Positions 43,917 through 52,086 of a stretch of DNA of 64,000 nt are shown piece after piece (the stretch's first letter is position 1; each line of letters opens with the position of its first letter). Position numbers and translations under genes: made by a program. A model generated the notes under the pieces. It was not told the origin of the DNA. It worked only from the letters and a program-made list of their open reading frames with translations, and made no database searches. The stretch comes from JBJMLO01 sp045805265 (GTDB taxonomy: Bacteria; Actinomycetota; UBA4738; JACQTL01), in contig JBJMLO010000004.1 of NCBI GenBank assembly GCA_045805265.1, positions 34,931-98,930 on the forward strand. Reading direction: 5' to 3'.

Positions 43917-45408
43917 CCGGCCGGCCTTCCACTGGGTCGACCGCGACCGGACCCTGACCTACGGGGAGGCGGTCGAGGCCATGGAACGGGTGGCCGGAGC
44001 GCTGGCCTCGCTGGGCGTCGAGCGGGGCGACCGGGTGGGCGTGTTCGCCCACAACGGGATGGACTACCTCCTGGCCATGTTCGGCGCGTGGCGGCTCGGC
44101 GCCATCGCGGCGCTGGTCAACGTCCAGTACGCGGACCGGCTCGACTATTACGTGAACGACTGCTCACCCAAGGTGCTCGTCTACACGGGGACGCACCAGG
44201 AGGCCATCGACCACCACCGTTCCCAGCTGCAGAGCATCCGCCAGTACGTGTGTATGGACGGGCCCGCGGAGGGTGCCCTGTCCTGGGCGGAGCTGCTCGA
44301 ATCCGCGCCGGCGCCCCCTCCGGACCGGACCGAGGAGACGGACGTCGCCCATCTCTCCTACACCTCGGGGACCACCGGCGACCCGAAAGGGGCGTGCCTG
44401 GCGCACGAGCCGACCATGCGGGCCACCCGGTGCATCGCCGAGCGCCTCCGCATTCAGGCCTCCGACGTCAGCCTGGGTCCCACCGCACTGTCCAGCTCGT
44501 ATCACCTGGTGGCGAACCTCCTCCCGGGCCTGCATCGGGGCGCCGAGGTCTGCGTCCTGAGCACATGGGAGCCGGAGCGGGGATGGGACGCCCTGGAGGG
44601 ACTGGGGGCCACCATCCTGGCCGCCAACCCCACGTTTCTGCGGGACACGCTCGACGTGTCGCGGCAGCGAGGACGTCCGCCCGGGAACCTCCGGATCGGG
44701 CTGTCCGGCGGGGCCCCCGTCCCAGTGGAGCTGAAGCTGGCATGGCGGGACGAGCTCGGGGTGCCGCTGGCGGAGAGCTTCGGCATGAGCGAGCTGGGCG
44801 GGTTCGTCGGTCTGGGCTCTCCCGACCCGGTCGTCGAGGAGAAGGCCCCGGCCTGCGGGCAGCCGCTGCCCGACAAGGAGGTCCGCATCCTGGACGACGA
44901 CGGCCGGGAGGTTCCGGTGGGGACCGTCGGGGAGATCTGCGTCCGGGGCGGGTACATGGTGGGCTACTGGGAGCGCTCGGAGAAGACCGCCGAGACGCTC
45001 CGGGGCGGGTGGCTCCACACGGGCGACGTCGGGTACGTGGACGCCGAGCAGTTCGTGTTCGTTCGGGGCCGCCTGGCCGAGCGCCTCCGGGTGTCCGGCG
45101 AGTACTGGTATCCCCGGGACGTCGAGGAGGCCGTCATGCGCCACTCCGGCGTGCGGGAGGCGGCGCTCATCGGGCTCCCCGATCCCGAGCTGGGGGACCG
45201 GCCGGTGGTCTACGTCACCCTGCGCGAGGGCCCGGTGGGCTCCGCCGAGGTCGTCAAGTTCGCGGAGGCCGAGCTGGGCCGGGACCTGCCGGGACTCTCG
45301 GTCGAGGCGGTCGACGCCATGCCGATGACGCCGACGGGCAAGATCAGCAAGGCCCAGCTCAAGGCCCAGGCGGGAGCCCAGGTCGCCACCCCCTCCGGCC
45401 CGGCATGA
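43870..45408 (+). CDS. AMP-binding acyl-CoA synthetase/ligase
   Basis: A 512-residue ANL-superfamily enzyme with the P-loop SYTSGTTGDPKG near residue 160, adenylate motif ESFGMSELGG near 304, hinge TGDVGYVD and catalytic Lys in PTGKISK near the C-terminus. It activates a carboxylate to its CoA thioester, probably a ring-cleavage acid. ATG 43870 is used; ATG 43876 is close by. Confidence 0.9.
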   Translation: MLMQQLLYDGARRTPDRPAFHWVDRDRTLTYGEAVEAMERVAGALASLGVERGDRVGVFAHNGMDYLLAMFGAWRLGAIAALVNVQYADRLDYYVNDCSPKVLVYTGTHQEAIDHHRSQLQSIRQYVCMDGPAEGALSWAELLESAPAPPPDRTEETDVAHLSYTSGTTGDPKGACLAHEPTMRATRCIAERLRIQASDVSLGPTALSSSYHLVANLLPGLHRGAEVCVLSTWEPERGWDALEGLGATILAANPTFLRDTLDVSRQRGRPPGNLRIGLSGGAPVPVELKLAWRDELGVPLAESFGMSELGGFVGLGSPDPVVEEKAPACGQPLPDKEVRILDDDGREVPVGTVGEICVRGGYMVGYWERSEKTAETLRGGWLHTGDVGYVDAEQFVFVRGRLAERLRVSGEYWYPRDVEEAVMRHSGVREAALIGLPDPELGDRPVVYVTLREGPVGSAEVVKFAEAELGRDLPGLSVEAVDAMPMTPTGKISKAQLKAQAGAQVATPSGPA

Positions 45409-45451
45409 GCGGGCACGTCCGCCGCTCTCGGTTCCGGGTTTGGGTACCGCG

Positions 45452-46588
45452 ATGACGGTGGCCGTGCTGGGCTCGGGCGGCGGGGCCCTGGCGGTCGCCG
45501 CCGACCTGTCGAGGGCCGGCCGCGACCCCGTCCTGGCCGACCTCCCCGCGTTCGCCGCCAACCTCCTCCCGGTCCGCGACCAGGGCGGAGTCCGGGTCGT
45601 GGCCGGCCTGTACGGGACGAAGATCGAGCCGGCTCGCGTCGCGGGCGGCGTGGCCGAAGCGGTGCAGGACGCCGAGCTCGTGATCGTGGTCGTGCCGTGC
45701 TTCGGACACGAGCCCTTCATGGAGGTCGTCGCCCCGCTGCTCGGGGACGGCGATCGGCTCCTGTTCCTCGGGGAGGGTGGCGGGGCGCTCGTCGCCCGGC
45801 GGGCCCTCGACGCGAAGGGAGCAACGGGGGCAAGCGTGGGGGAGACGAACACGTTGCCCTACCTGGCCCGTCCCGCCGGCCCCGGAGGGGTGACCGTGGA
45901 CCGCAAGACCGGCGGCGTCCTCCTGGCAGGCCTGCCGTCGACCGCGACCAAGGAGCTGCTCGACCGGGTGACCGACGTGTGGCCCTTCATGGCTGCGGCC
46001 GAGTCCGTGTGGGAGACGGTGCTCGCCAACTACAACGCCATCGACCACGTGGCCACCGTGGTGTGCAACGCGGCGGCGCTGGAGAGCCGGTCGGGGGGGA
46101 TGCTCCTGTACGGCGAGGGGGCCACGCCCTCGGTCGTGCGCGTGATCGAGGCCGTGGACGGCGAGCTGTTCCGCATTCGCCGGGCGCTGGGCCTGTCCGA
46201 CGAGCGCCGGTACCGCGACTACCTCATCGCCCAGGGGTTTGCCCCGGACGCCGGGCCGGAGCTGTACGACGTGCTCCGGGCCAGCAAGCTGGTGACGTGG
46301 ACCGCGCCGACCGGCCCGGAGGCGCTCCGCACGCGCTACCTGACCGAGGACGTGCCCTACGCCCTGGTGCTCGCGTCGTCGATCGGCGACGAGGTCGGGG
46401 TCGACACGCCGGTCATCGACGGCCTCGTCGCGGTCACCTCGGCCATGCTGGGGCGGGACTTCCGGGCGGAGGGCCGAACCCTGGCCGGGCTCGGACTGGC
46501 CGGGACCGGCGTGGAGGGCCTGCGGCGATTCGCCGAGACCGGCCGCGCCGGTTCGGACGGGACGGCCCCCACGCGAACGGGTTCCTGA
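45452..46588 (+). CDS. NAD(P)-binding opine/octopine dehydrogenase-like protein 2
   Basis: A 378-residue paralogue of the 8870 product, with GSGGGALAVAADL at the N-terminus, VPCFGHEPFME, LANYNAIDHVA with the conserved Asn and His, and LTEDVPYAL. The ATG at 45452 is preferred over a TTG at 45440. Two divergent copies in separate catabolic groups suggest related N-alkyl amino acid or imine chemistry in each. Confidence 0.83.
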   Translation: MTVAVLGSGGGALAVAADLSRAGRDPVLADLPAFAANLLPVRDQGGVRVVAGLYGTKIEPARVAGGVAEAVQDAELVIVVVPCFGHEPFMEVVAPLLGDGDRLLFLGEGGGALVARRALDAKGATGASVGETNTLPYLARPAGPGGVTVDRKTGGVLLAGLPSTATKELLDRVTDVWPFMAAAESVWETVLANYNAIDHVATVVCNAAALESRSGGMLLYGEGATPSVVRVIEAVDGELFRIRRALGLSDERRYRDYLIAQGFAPDAGPELYDVLRASKLVTWTAPTGPEALRTRYLTEDVPYALVLASSIGDEVGVDTPVIDGLVAVTSAMLGRDFRAEGRTLAGLGLAGTGVEGLRRFAETGRAGSDGTAPTRTGS

Positions 46589-46592
46589 GGCC

Positions 46593-47015
46593 GTGGCCGG
46601 CGTCCTCTGGGCGCTCGTCGCTGCGGTCATCTGGTCGCTCGGCAACATCGCCGGGGCCAAGGGACTGTCGCCCCTCGGCGTCGTCCGGGGAACGCTGGTC
46701 CAGCTGGTCGTGAGCACCGGGATCGTGGCGGTGTTCGCCCTCGCCATCGACGGGGTGTCGCCGCTGTTGTCCGCGTCCGCGCTCGCGCTGACCTACTTCG
46801 CGGCGTCGGGCCTCTTCCACTTCTTCGCGGGGTGGGGCTTCATGAACGCGAGCATCCGGCTCGTCGGCCCCTCCCGGATGAGCGCGATCACCGGCCTCAC
46901 CCCCCTGTTCGCCGTCCTGCTCGCGGTGATCACGCTGGGGGAGTCGCTCAATCCGGTCATCGGGCTGGGGGTCGTCCTGATCGTGGTGGGGACCTACTTC
47001 GTGGCGGTGAGCTAG
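46593..47015 (+). CDS. single-domain EamA/DMT transporter half, first
   Basis: A 140-residue membrane protein with about five helices and one EamA domain (ASIRLVGPSRMSAITGLTPL, then GESLNPVIGLGVVLIV). Usual EamA exporters have two such domains in one chain. The GTG is 4 bases after the previous stop. It probably pairs with the product of 47035. Confidence 0.78.
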   Translation: MAGVLWALVAAVIWSLGNIAGAKGLSPLGVVRGTLVQLVVSTGIVAVFALAIDGVSPLLSASALALTYFAASGLFHFFAGWGFMNASIRLVGPSRMSAITGLTPLFAVLLAVITLGESLNPVIGLGVVLIVVGTYFVAVS

Positions 47016-47035
47016 TGCCTGGGACGGAGCACTAG
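47012..47035 (+). repeat. perfect 7-bp inverted repeat spanning stop and next start
   Basis: CTAGTGC (47012-47018) and GCACTAG (47029-47035) flank a 10-base loop. The left arm contains the TAG stop of the first EamA half and the right arm ends on the first base of the GTG at 47035. The hairpin could couple translation of the two halves. Confidence 0.55.
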
Positions 47036-47562
47036 TGGGCGGAGTCGTGCCGCCGAAGGAAGCGCCCCGCGCCGGGTTGGCCGCCCTCGATCGCCGGAGA
47101 GCGAGCGGCTACGTGTTCGGCGTCCTCACGGCGGCCTGCTGGGCGGCAAGCCCGATCTTCCTCCGCAAGGGGCTGGCGCTGGTGCCGAGCCCCCTGTGGG
47201 CCGTCACCGTGGGACTCTCCGCGGCGACCGTCCCGTTCCTCGTCTGGCTGATGGTGCTCCGTCCCCCGTCGCCGGTCATCCTCCGGGGCGAGCACCGCGA
47301 CGCCGACGCGAGGACCGCGGTCCGCTTCCTGACCCTGGCCGGGGTGGCCGCGGCCGCGGGGGCGGTGGCCAGGACCTACGCGATCGACCTGGCACCGGTC
47401 GTCGTGGTGGTCCCGCTCCTGCAGACGACCGGATTGTGGACGATCCTGCTGGCCCCGCCGCTGCTCGGCAGGCACGTGGAGCGCGTGACGAGCAGGCTCG
47501 TCATGGGAAGCGTCCTGGTGGCGATCGGCGCGGCGCTCGTCATCGTCGGCCAGAACATGTAG
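47035..47562 (+). CDS. single-domain EamA/DMT transporter half, second
   Basis: A 175-residue membrane protein carrying the second EamA-like domain: a hydrophilic N-terminus of about 25 residues, then helices such as GYVFGVLTAACWAAS and the final VLVAIGAALVIVG. Together with the preceding gene it would form a ten-helix heterodimeric exporter or importer. The GTG at 47035 or 47047 may start it. Confidence 0.75.
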   Translation: MGGVVPPKEAPRAGLAALDRRRASGYVFGVLTAACWAASPIFLRKGLALVPSPLWAVTVGLSAATVPFLVWLMVLRPPSPVILRGEHRDADARTAVRFLTLAGVAAAAGAVARTYAIDLAPVVVVVPLLQTTGLWTILLAPPLLGRHVERVTSRLVMGSVLVAIGAALVIVGQNM

Positions 47563-47586
47563 TCGGCGCCCAGGGCCCTGCGGCCG

Positions 47587-48252
47587 CTATTCGCCGTCGA
47601 GGACGGCGAACGCGCGCACCGGGAACGTACCGAGGCCCGCGACCGCGGGCGGGGCCGCGGTGAACCGGAAGCCCTGCGCGGGGAGCTGGTCCAGATTGCA
47701 GAGGTGCTCGACGATCGGGATGCCGGCCGCGAGCAGCGCGGTGTGCGCCGGGCGCTCTCCCGTCGCGGTGCCGTCGATGTTCAACGAGTCGATGCCCACC
47801 AGGGCCGCGTGCTGCTCGACGAGCCACTCGGCACCGGTGGCCGTCAGGAACGGGTGGCCGCTGAAGTACGCCTCCGTTCCCCAGTTCCGCGACCAGCCCG
47901 TACGAAGAAGTACGGCGCGCCCTCCGACGCGCCGGCCCCGGAGCAGCTCGACCTCGATGGTCGGCTGGCCGGTGGCATCGACGACGACCGCGTCGAGCTC
48001 GACCATCCGCTCGAGTGGCGTCGTGGCCAGGTCGGTGCCGTCCGGGTACCGGTGAAACGGGGTGTCGAGGTAGGTCCCCGTATTGGCGACCATCGTGATG
48101 CGCCCGATGTGGAACTCGGTCCCGGGCGCGTAACGCTCCCGGGACGCCTCCCGGGTCAGGTGATCGCCGATCTCCGGCCCCGGGAGACCGGGATACGTCG
48201 TCATGCCGTCCTCGACGACATGGCTCAAGTCCACGATGCGGCGCACGGTCAT
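47587..48252 (-). CDS. cyclase-family (kynurenine formamidase-like) protein with changed metal motif
   Basis: 221 residues from ATG 48252, where MTVRRIVDLSHVVEDG matches the family N-terminus; a longer frame to 48336 is unlikely. The metal motif of the family, HxGTHxDxPxH, reads NTGTYLDTPFH. Two of the usual zinc-binding His positions are Asn and Tyr; the Asp and final His remain. It may be inactive or use another site. It is convergent with the transporter genes. Confidence 0.8.
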   Translation of the reverse strand: MTVRRIVDLSHVVEDGMTTYPGLPGPEIGDHLTREASRERYAPGTEFHIGRITMVANTGTYLDTPFHRYPDGTDLATTPLERMVELDAVVVDATGQPTIEVELLRGRRVGGRAVLLRTGWSRNWGTEAYFSGHPFLTATGAEWLVEQHAALVGIDSLNIDGTATGERPAHTALLAAGIPIVEHLCNLDQLPAQGFRFTAAPPAVAGLGTFPVRAFAVLDGE

Positions 48253-48394
48253 GTCCTCACCGGACCCGGAGCGGGTTTCCTCACGGTCGAGGATCTCGCA
48301 GACGGCCTCGTCGTGCCACCCGGGCTCGGCCACCATACCCGGGCCGTCGGGGGTTCAGACTGGATGCAGCGGTTCGGGGGTGCTCCGGCATCTC

Positions 48395-48940
48395 ATGGGT
48401 ATGGGAGGTCAGACGGACGACGTCGGACCCTCTGCGGCGGTTCGTGAGCGGGATCCAACGGCTCGGGGCGGGCGCCTCGCGGAGCTGTACCGTCTCCACG
48501 CCGACGGCGCGCTCCGGCTCGCCTACCTGCTGACGGGCGATCGCGCCCTTGCCCAGGACCTGGTGCAGGACGCGTTCGTCAGGCTGGCAGGCCGGCTTGC
48601 GCACCTGCGGGATCGGAACGCGTTCCCCGCCTACCTGCGCACGACCGTCGTCAACCTGGCCCGGATGCAGTTCCGTCGGAGGCGTCGCGAGCGCGACTCG
48701 CTGGCTCGTCAGGCCGGTCTGCGTCCCCCCGAGCCCGTGGAGCGGGACTACGCCGAGACCGAGGTGCTGCGGATGCAACTGCTCCGTCTCACCGAGCGAC
48801 AGCGGGCCGCGGTCGTGCTCCGGTTCTACGAGGACCTCTCGGATTCCCAGACTGCCCGCATCCTCGGCTGCGCGCCGGGCACCGTCCGGTCGCTCGTGTC
48901 ACGCGCCATGGAGACCCTGCGACAGGGGGTGGAGCAATGA
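48395..48940 (+). CDS. SigE-family ECF RNA polymerase sigma factor
   Basis: A 181-residue sigma factor with region 2 (LYRLHADGALRLAYLLTGD, then LVQDAFVRLAGR) and region 4 (LTERQRAAVVLRFYEDLSDSQTARILG, then GTVRSLVSRAME). This is the SigE-type group common in actinobacteria. ATG 48395 or 48401 starts it. Its stop overlaps the next gene by 4 bases, so the downstream membrane protein is likely its partner. Confidence 0.88.
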   Translation: MGMGGQTDDVGPSAAVRERDPTARGGRLAELYRLHADGALRLAYLLTGDRALAQDLVQDAFVRLAGRLAHLRDRNAFPAYLRTTVVNLARMQFRRRRRERDSLARQAGLRPPEPVERDYAETEVLRMQLLRLTERQRAAVVLRFYEDLSDSQTARILGCAPGTVRSLVSRAMETLRQGVEQ

Positions 48941-50277
48941 CGGATCGGATGCCCGGCGAGGACGAGCGCCGGCTCCGCCAAGCGCTGGAGCGTCTCTCGG
49001 TTCGCGCGCCCCGGGCATTCGAACCGCCACCCACGATGCTCCACCGGGCCCGCCGCCGGGTGGCGGCCACGGCGCTCGGAGCCGTCCTCGTCCTGTCCGC
49101 CGCCACCGTGGGCGGCGTGGCGCTCACTCGAGCGGTGGCGGATCGGCCGCTCCCCATCCCGATCGGTCCCCACAGTCCGAGCCCCACCGAGCGCCCGCCC
49201 GCGTCCGCGTGCGCGTTCACGCCGGTGACGCTTCCGAAGCTCCCCTTTGGGCGCGACGGCCTCCTCGGGGTGACCGGTACGTCGCCGGATGACGTGTGGG
49301 TGGGCGGGGGCCGGTTCAATGCCGACTTCGGCAAGCCGGAGCACACCCGAAGCCTGTTGTTGTATTGGGACGGCTCGTCGATGACCCTGCTCCCACCTCG
49401 GGAGGACGTCTCCGGGGTGAATTCGATCGATGCAATCGCCCCGGATGACGTGTGGGCGGCGACGGAAACCGGTCCGTGGCACTGGGACGGGACGGCCTGG
49501 TCCCAAGTGGGTGATCCGATCCTGGACGGCAACACCCTCGCGATCTCGGCGTCCGGCCCCGACGACGTGTGGGCGGTGGGCGGGAACGCGTTCGCCACGG
49601 CGCCCTTCATCGAGCACTTCGACGGAACCCGCTGGACCGAGGTCGCCACTCCCGCCTCCCTTCACCAGCCGCCGGGGGGGCCGCTGTCCATCGGCCTGAA
49701 TGCCGTGGCGGCGCTGGCCCCGGACGACGCCTGGGCCGTGGGCGGCTACTTCTTCCAGGGCCAGGGGACTGAGCGGCCTGAGCCCCCGGTCGTTCTTCAC
49801 TGGGACGGGAGTCAATGGACCATCGTGGACATGCCTCCACCGGGGGATGCGGCGTATGAGGGCTGGTCCGTGGCGGCCGGAGGCCCGGACGACGTGTGGG
49901 TGGCCGCCGAAGCGATCTTCCCGAGCTACGAGAACACCCCCGGACTGGTGCTCCATTGGGACGGCTCGATCTGGAGACCGGCGACGCTGGTTTCGGCCCC
50001 GGGAACGGTTCTGCACATCCACTCGATCGACGTGGGAGGTCACGACGACGCGTGGGCGGCCGGCAGCGCCTTCGATCCGTCCTCGAAGCAGCAAAGCCCA
50101 GTGATCGAGCACTTCGACGGGACCGGATGGGCGATGGTGCCCGTCGTGGGGCAGGAGCCGGGCGCACCTGCGCGCATCGCGTCGGTTCGAATCATCGGCG
50201 ACGAGATCTGGGCGGTGGGGACCACGGGGCTCGGAAGCGCGTTGGAGCATCCGCCGTTCGTCTCGGTCTGCCGATAG
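48937..50277 (+). CDS. membrane-anchored seven-repeat beta-propeller-like protein, putative anti-sigma partner
   Basis: A 446-residue protein. Residues 1-45 are cytoplasmic and charged with an RRLRQALERL helix; one transmembrane helix follows (about 46-67); the rest is outside. The exterior has repeated PDDVWA-type motifs (six good copies plus IGDEIWAVG) alternating with WDG or FDG motifs, as in beta-propellers. N-termini like this accompany SigE-type sigma factors in actinobacteria. Sigma regulation by an external signal is inferred from the overlap. Confidence 0.78.
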   Translation: MTDRMPGEDERRLRQALERLSVRAPRAFEPPPTMLHRARRRVAATALGAVLVLSAATVGGVALTRAVADRPLPIPIGPHSPSPTERPPASACAFTPVTLPKLPFGRDGLLGVTGTSPDDVWVGGGRFNADFGKPEHTRSLLLYWDGSSMTLLPPREDVSGVNSIDAIAPDDVWAATETGPWHWDGTAWSQVGDPILDGNTLAISASGPDDVWAVGGNAFATAPFIEHFDGTRWTEVATPASLHQPPGGPLSIGLNAVAALAPDDAWAVGGYFFQGQGTERPEPPVVLHWDGSQWTIVDMPPPGDAAYEGWSVAAGGPDDVWVAAEAIFPSYENTPGLVLHWDGSIWRPATLVSAPGTVLHIHSIDVGGHDDAWAAGSAFDPSSKQQSPVIEHFDGTGWAMVPVVGQEPGAPARIASVRIIGDEIWAVGTTGLGSALEHPPFVSVCR

Positions 50278-50424
50278 CGAGGAAGACTCACGGGTCGCAC
50301 GGACGCATCGGAACGATGAGCGAGAAGAGCGGGGTTGGGTCGTCGGGCCAACCGGTTGACGCTTCCGCCTGAGGGCAAACGTCACGTTCGCCAGCTCCGA
50401 CGAGCGGCCGTCCCGCTTACGAGA

Positions 50425-51255
50425 TCAACGCTGGTCGGTCGTGGATGCCGCAGCGACCCTGCCCGACTTCCGGACCCGGTCGTCGTCGGACTGGAACACC
50501 ACCACCGCGAGGGCGGCCAGCATCAGCAGGCCCACCGGGATGAGCAGCCACACGGAATCGTGGCCGGCGGGTTGGTTCGACGCGAGCGCGACGTTGATGC
50601 CATTCGCCGTGGAGGGCTGCGGCGCCGGGGCCGGAGCCGCACTCGACGAGCTGCCCCCGGCGACGGTATGCCCCTGCGAGCCGGAGCCCGGCCCGAAGAT
50701 CCCGCCCACCTCAGGGCCGGCCCCGGACATCACGCTGCCGGCGCCCCCTCCGATTCGGAACGGCGGCTTGAAGTGGAACGGGCCCTTGTACGAGAACAGG
50801 GGGCCGGACAGCGCGCCGAAGTTGTGGGCGAAGCCCGCCTGGATGATCGCGGCCGTCACCGAGCCACCGCCGCCACCACCCGAACCGACCGTCGTTCCGC
50901 CGCCGGTCCCACCGGTACTGCCGCCGCCGGACGAGCCGCCGCTCCCTCCGGAGCCGCCGCCGGAGCCACCCGATCCGCCGGACCCGCCCGAACCGCCGCC
51001 CGACTTCGGCGTCGGGGCCGTCGTGCTGATGATCGGGCTCGGCTTGGGGGTCGACGTCGAGGTCGTGACCGAGGGCACCGGGACGGGAAGCGAGAGGGTG
51101 GGCGAGGGGAGGTTCAGGGGCGTCAACGCCGAGACCGGGGTGGCGCCGGCCGGCGTCCTGCCGCCGGGGACGAGCGCCACGGCGCCGGCCGCCGCCAACA
51201 CCAGCGCGATCGTCATCAGGCCGAGTGCGGCAGTTCGGGTGCGTTGCCTGCTCAC
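50425..51255 (-). CDS. secreted or membrane-anchored Gly/Ser-rich protein, unknown
   Basis: A 276-residue protein with a signal peptide (ALGLMTIALVLAAAGAVAL), a Pro/Thr/Ser-rich stretch, a run of GGSGG-type repeats about residues 86-133, then a unique segment (SVTAAIIQAGFAHNFGAL) and a C-terminal helix (WLLIPVGLLMLAALAVVVF) with a basic tail. The topology fits a surface protein anchored at its C-terminus. The opposite strand is also open but lacks such features. Confidence 0.65.
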   Translation of the reverse strand: MSRQRTRTAALGLMTIALVLAAAGAVALVPGGRTPAGATPVSALTPLNLPSPTLSLPVPVPSVTTSTSTPKPSPIISTTAPTPKSGGGSGGSGGSGGSGGGSGGSGGSSGGGSTGGTGGGTTVGSGGGGGGSVTAAIIQAGFAHNFGALSGPLFSYKGPFHFKPPFRIGGGAGSVMSGAGPEVGGIFGPGSGSQGHTVAGGSSSSAAPAPAPQPSTANGINVALASNQPAGHDSVWLLIPVGLLMLAALAVVVFQSDDDRVRKSGRVAAASTTDQR

Positions 51256-51512
51256 GTCGGGCTCCTCGTTCGGGCGTGTTCAGGTATTGGAGCGCGAGAG
51301 GTGCTTGCGAGCCATCGTTCCTCGCCCATGATCGGCGCGGAACAAGTGCCTACTACCCGTGGATCGCGCTCATCAAACCAGGCTGGCCCGGCGCCGCCGC
51401 GGCCCGCGACACGAGTGTCACACTCCGTTGCAGTTCCAGCCGGACGAGGCCAGGAGCGCAGGATGCGATCAAGCCGAACGACCGTTCCGCAACGCCGCGA
51501 AGGGGTGCCGCC

Positions 51513-52064
51513 TTGACCACCTACCGGACCGCTCGGCTGCTCCTGCGGCCGTTCGTCGCCGAGGATCTCGAGCCGCTGCTCGCGACGTACTCGCGCGGCG
51601 ACGTCGCCCGTTACCTCTACCAGGGACCGCGCTCGGAGCCCGAGGTCCGGGAGCTGTTGGACAAGAAGATGGCTGCCCGGGCCATCGCGGCGCGAGGCGA
51701 CCTCCTCAGCCTCGCCGTCGTCGTGGCGGACACGCGCGAGATGGCCGGGGACTGCGTGCTCCATTGGCTCGACAACGAGCACCGTCAGGGCGAGATCGGG
51801 TTCGTGGTCCACCCCGACCACCAGGGCCGGGGGTACGCGACCGAGGCCGCGGGGGCGCTGCTGCGAATCGCGTTCGAGGACCTGGAGCTGCATCGGGTCG
51901 TCGGGCGCCTCGAGGCCCGGAACCTGGCCTCCGAGCGCGTGCTCCAGAAGCTCGGGATGCGCCGCGAGGCCCTCTTCGTGGAGAACGAGTTCGTCAAGGA
52001 GGAATGGCAGAGCGAGCTCGTCTACGCGATGCTCCGGACCGAGTGGCTCGCCACCCGAGGGTAG
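51513..52064 (+). CDS. GNAT-family N-acetyltransferase (RimJ/RimL-like)
   Basis: 183 residues from TTG 51513, with aggggtg 6 bases upstream. It has the RLLLRPF start of RimJ/RimL-type enzymes, the acetyl-CoA loop HPDHQGRGYATEA near residue 98 and the ERVLQKLGMRREA motif B. It acetylates an amine or ribosomal N-terminus; the substrate is unknown. It stands alone and converges on the FAD monooxygenase gene. Confidence 0.85.
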   Translation: MTTYRTARLLLRPFVAEDLEPLLATYSRGDVARYLYQGPRSEPEVRELLDKKMAARAIAARGDLLSLAVVVADTREMAGDCVLHWLDNEHRQGEIGFVVHPDHQGRGYATEAAGALLRIAFEDLELHRVVGRLEARNLASERVLQKLGMRREALFVENEFVKEEWQSELVYAMLRTEWLATRG

Positions 52065-52086
52065 CCGGACGCCCGAGCCCTCGACG

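Noticed and set aside
50441..51331. Plus-strand frame of 296 codons opposite the Gly/Ser-rich gene
   Set aside because: Its Pro/Glu-rich sequence is the mirror of Gly/Ser codons. The minus strand has a signal peptide and C-terminal membrane helix and is preferred.
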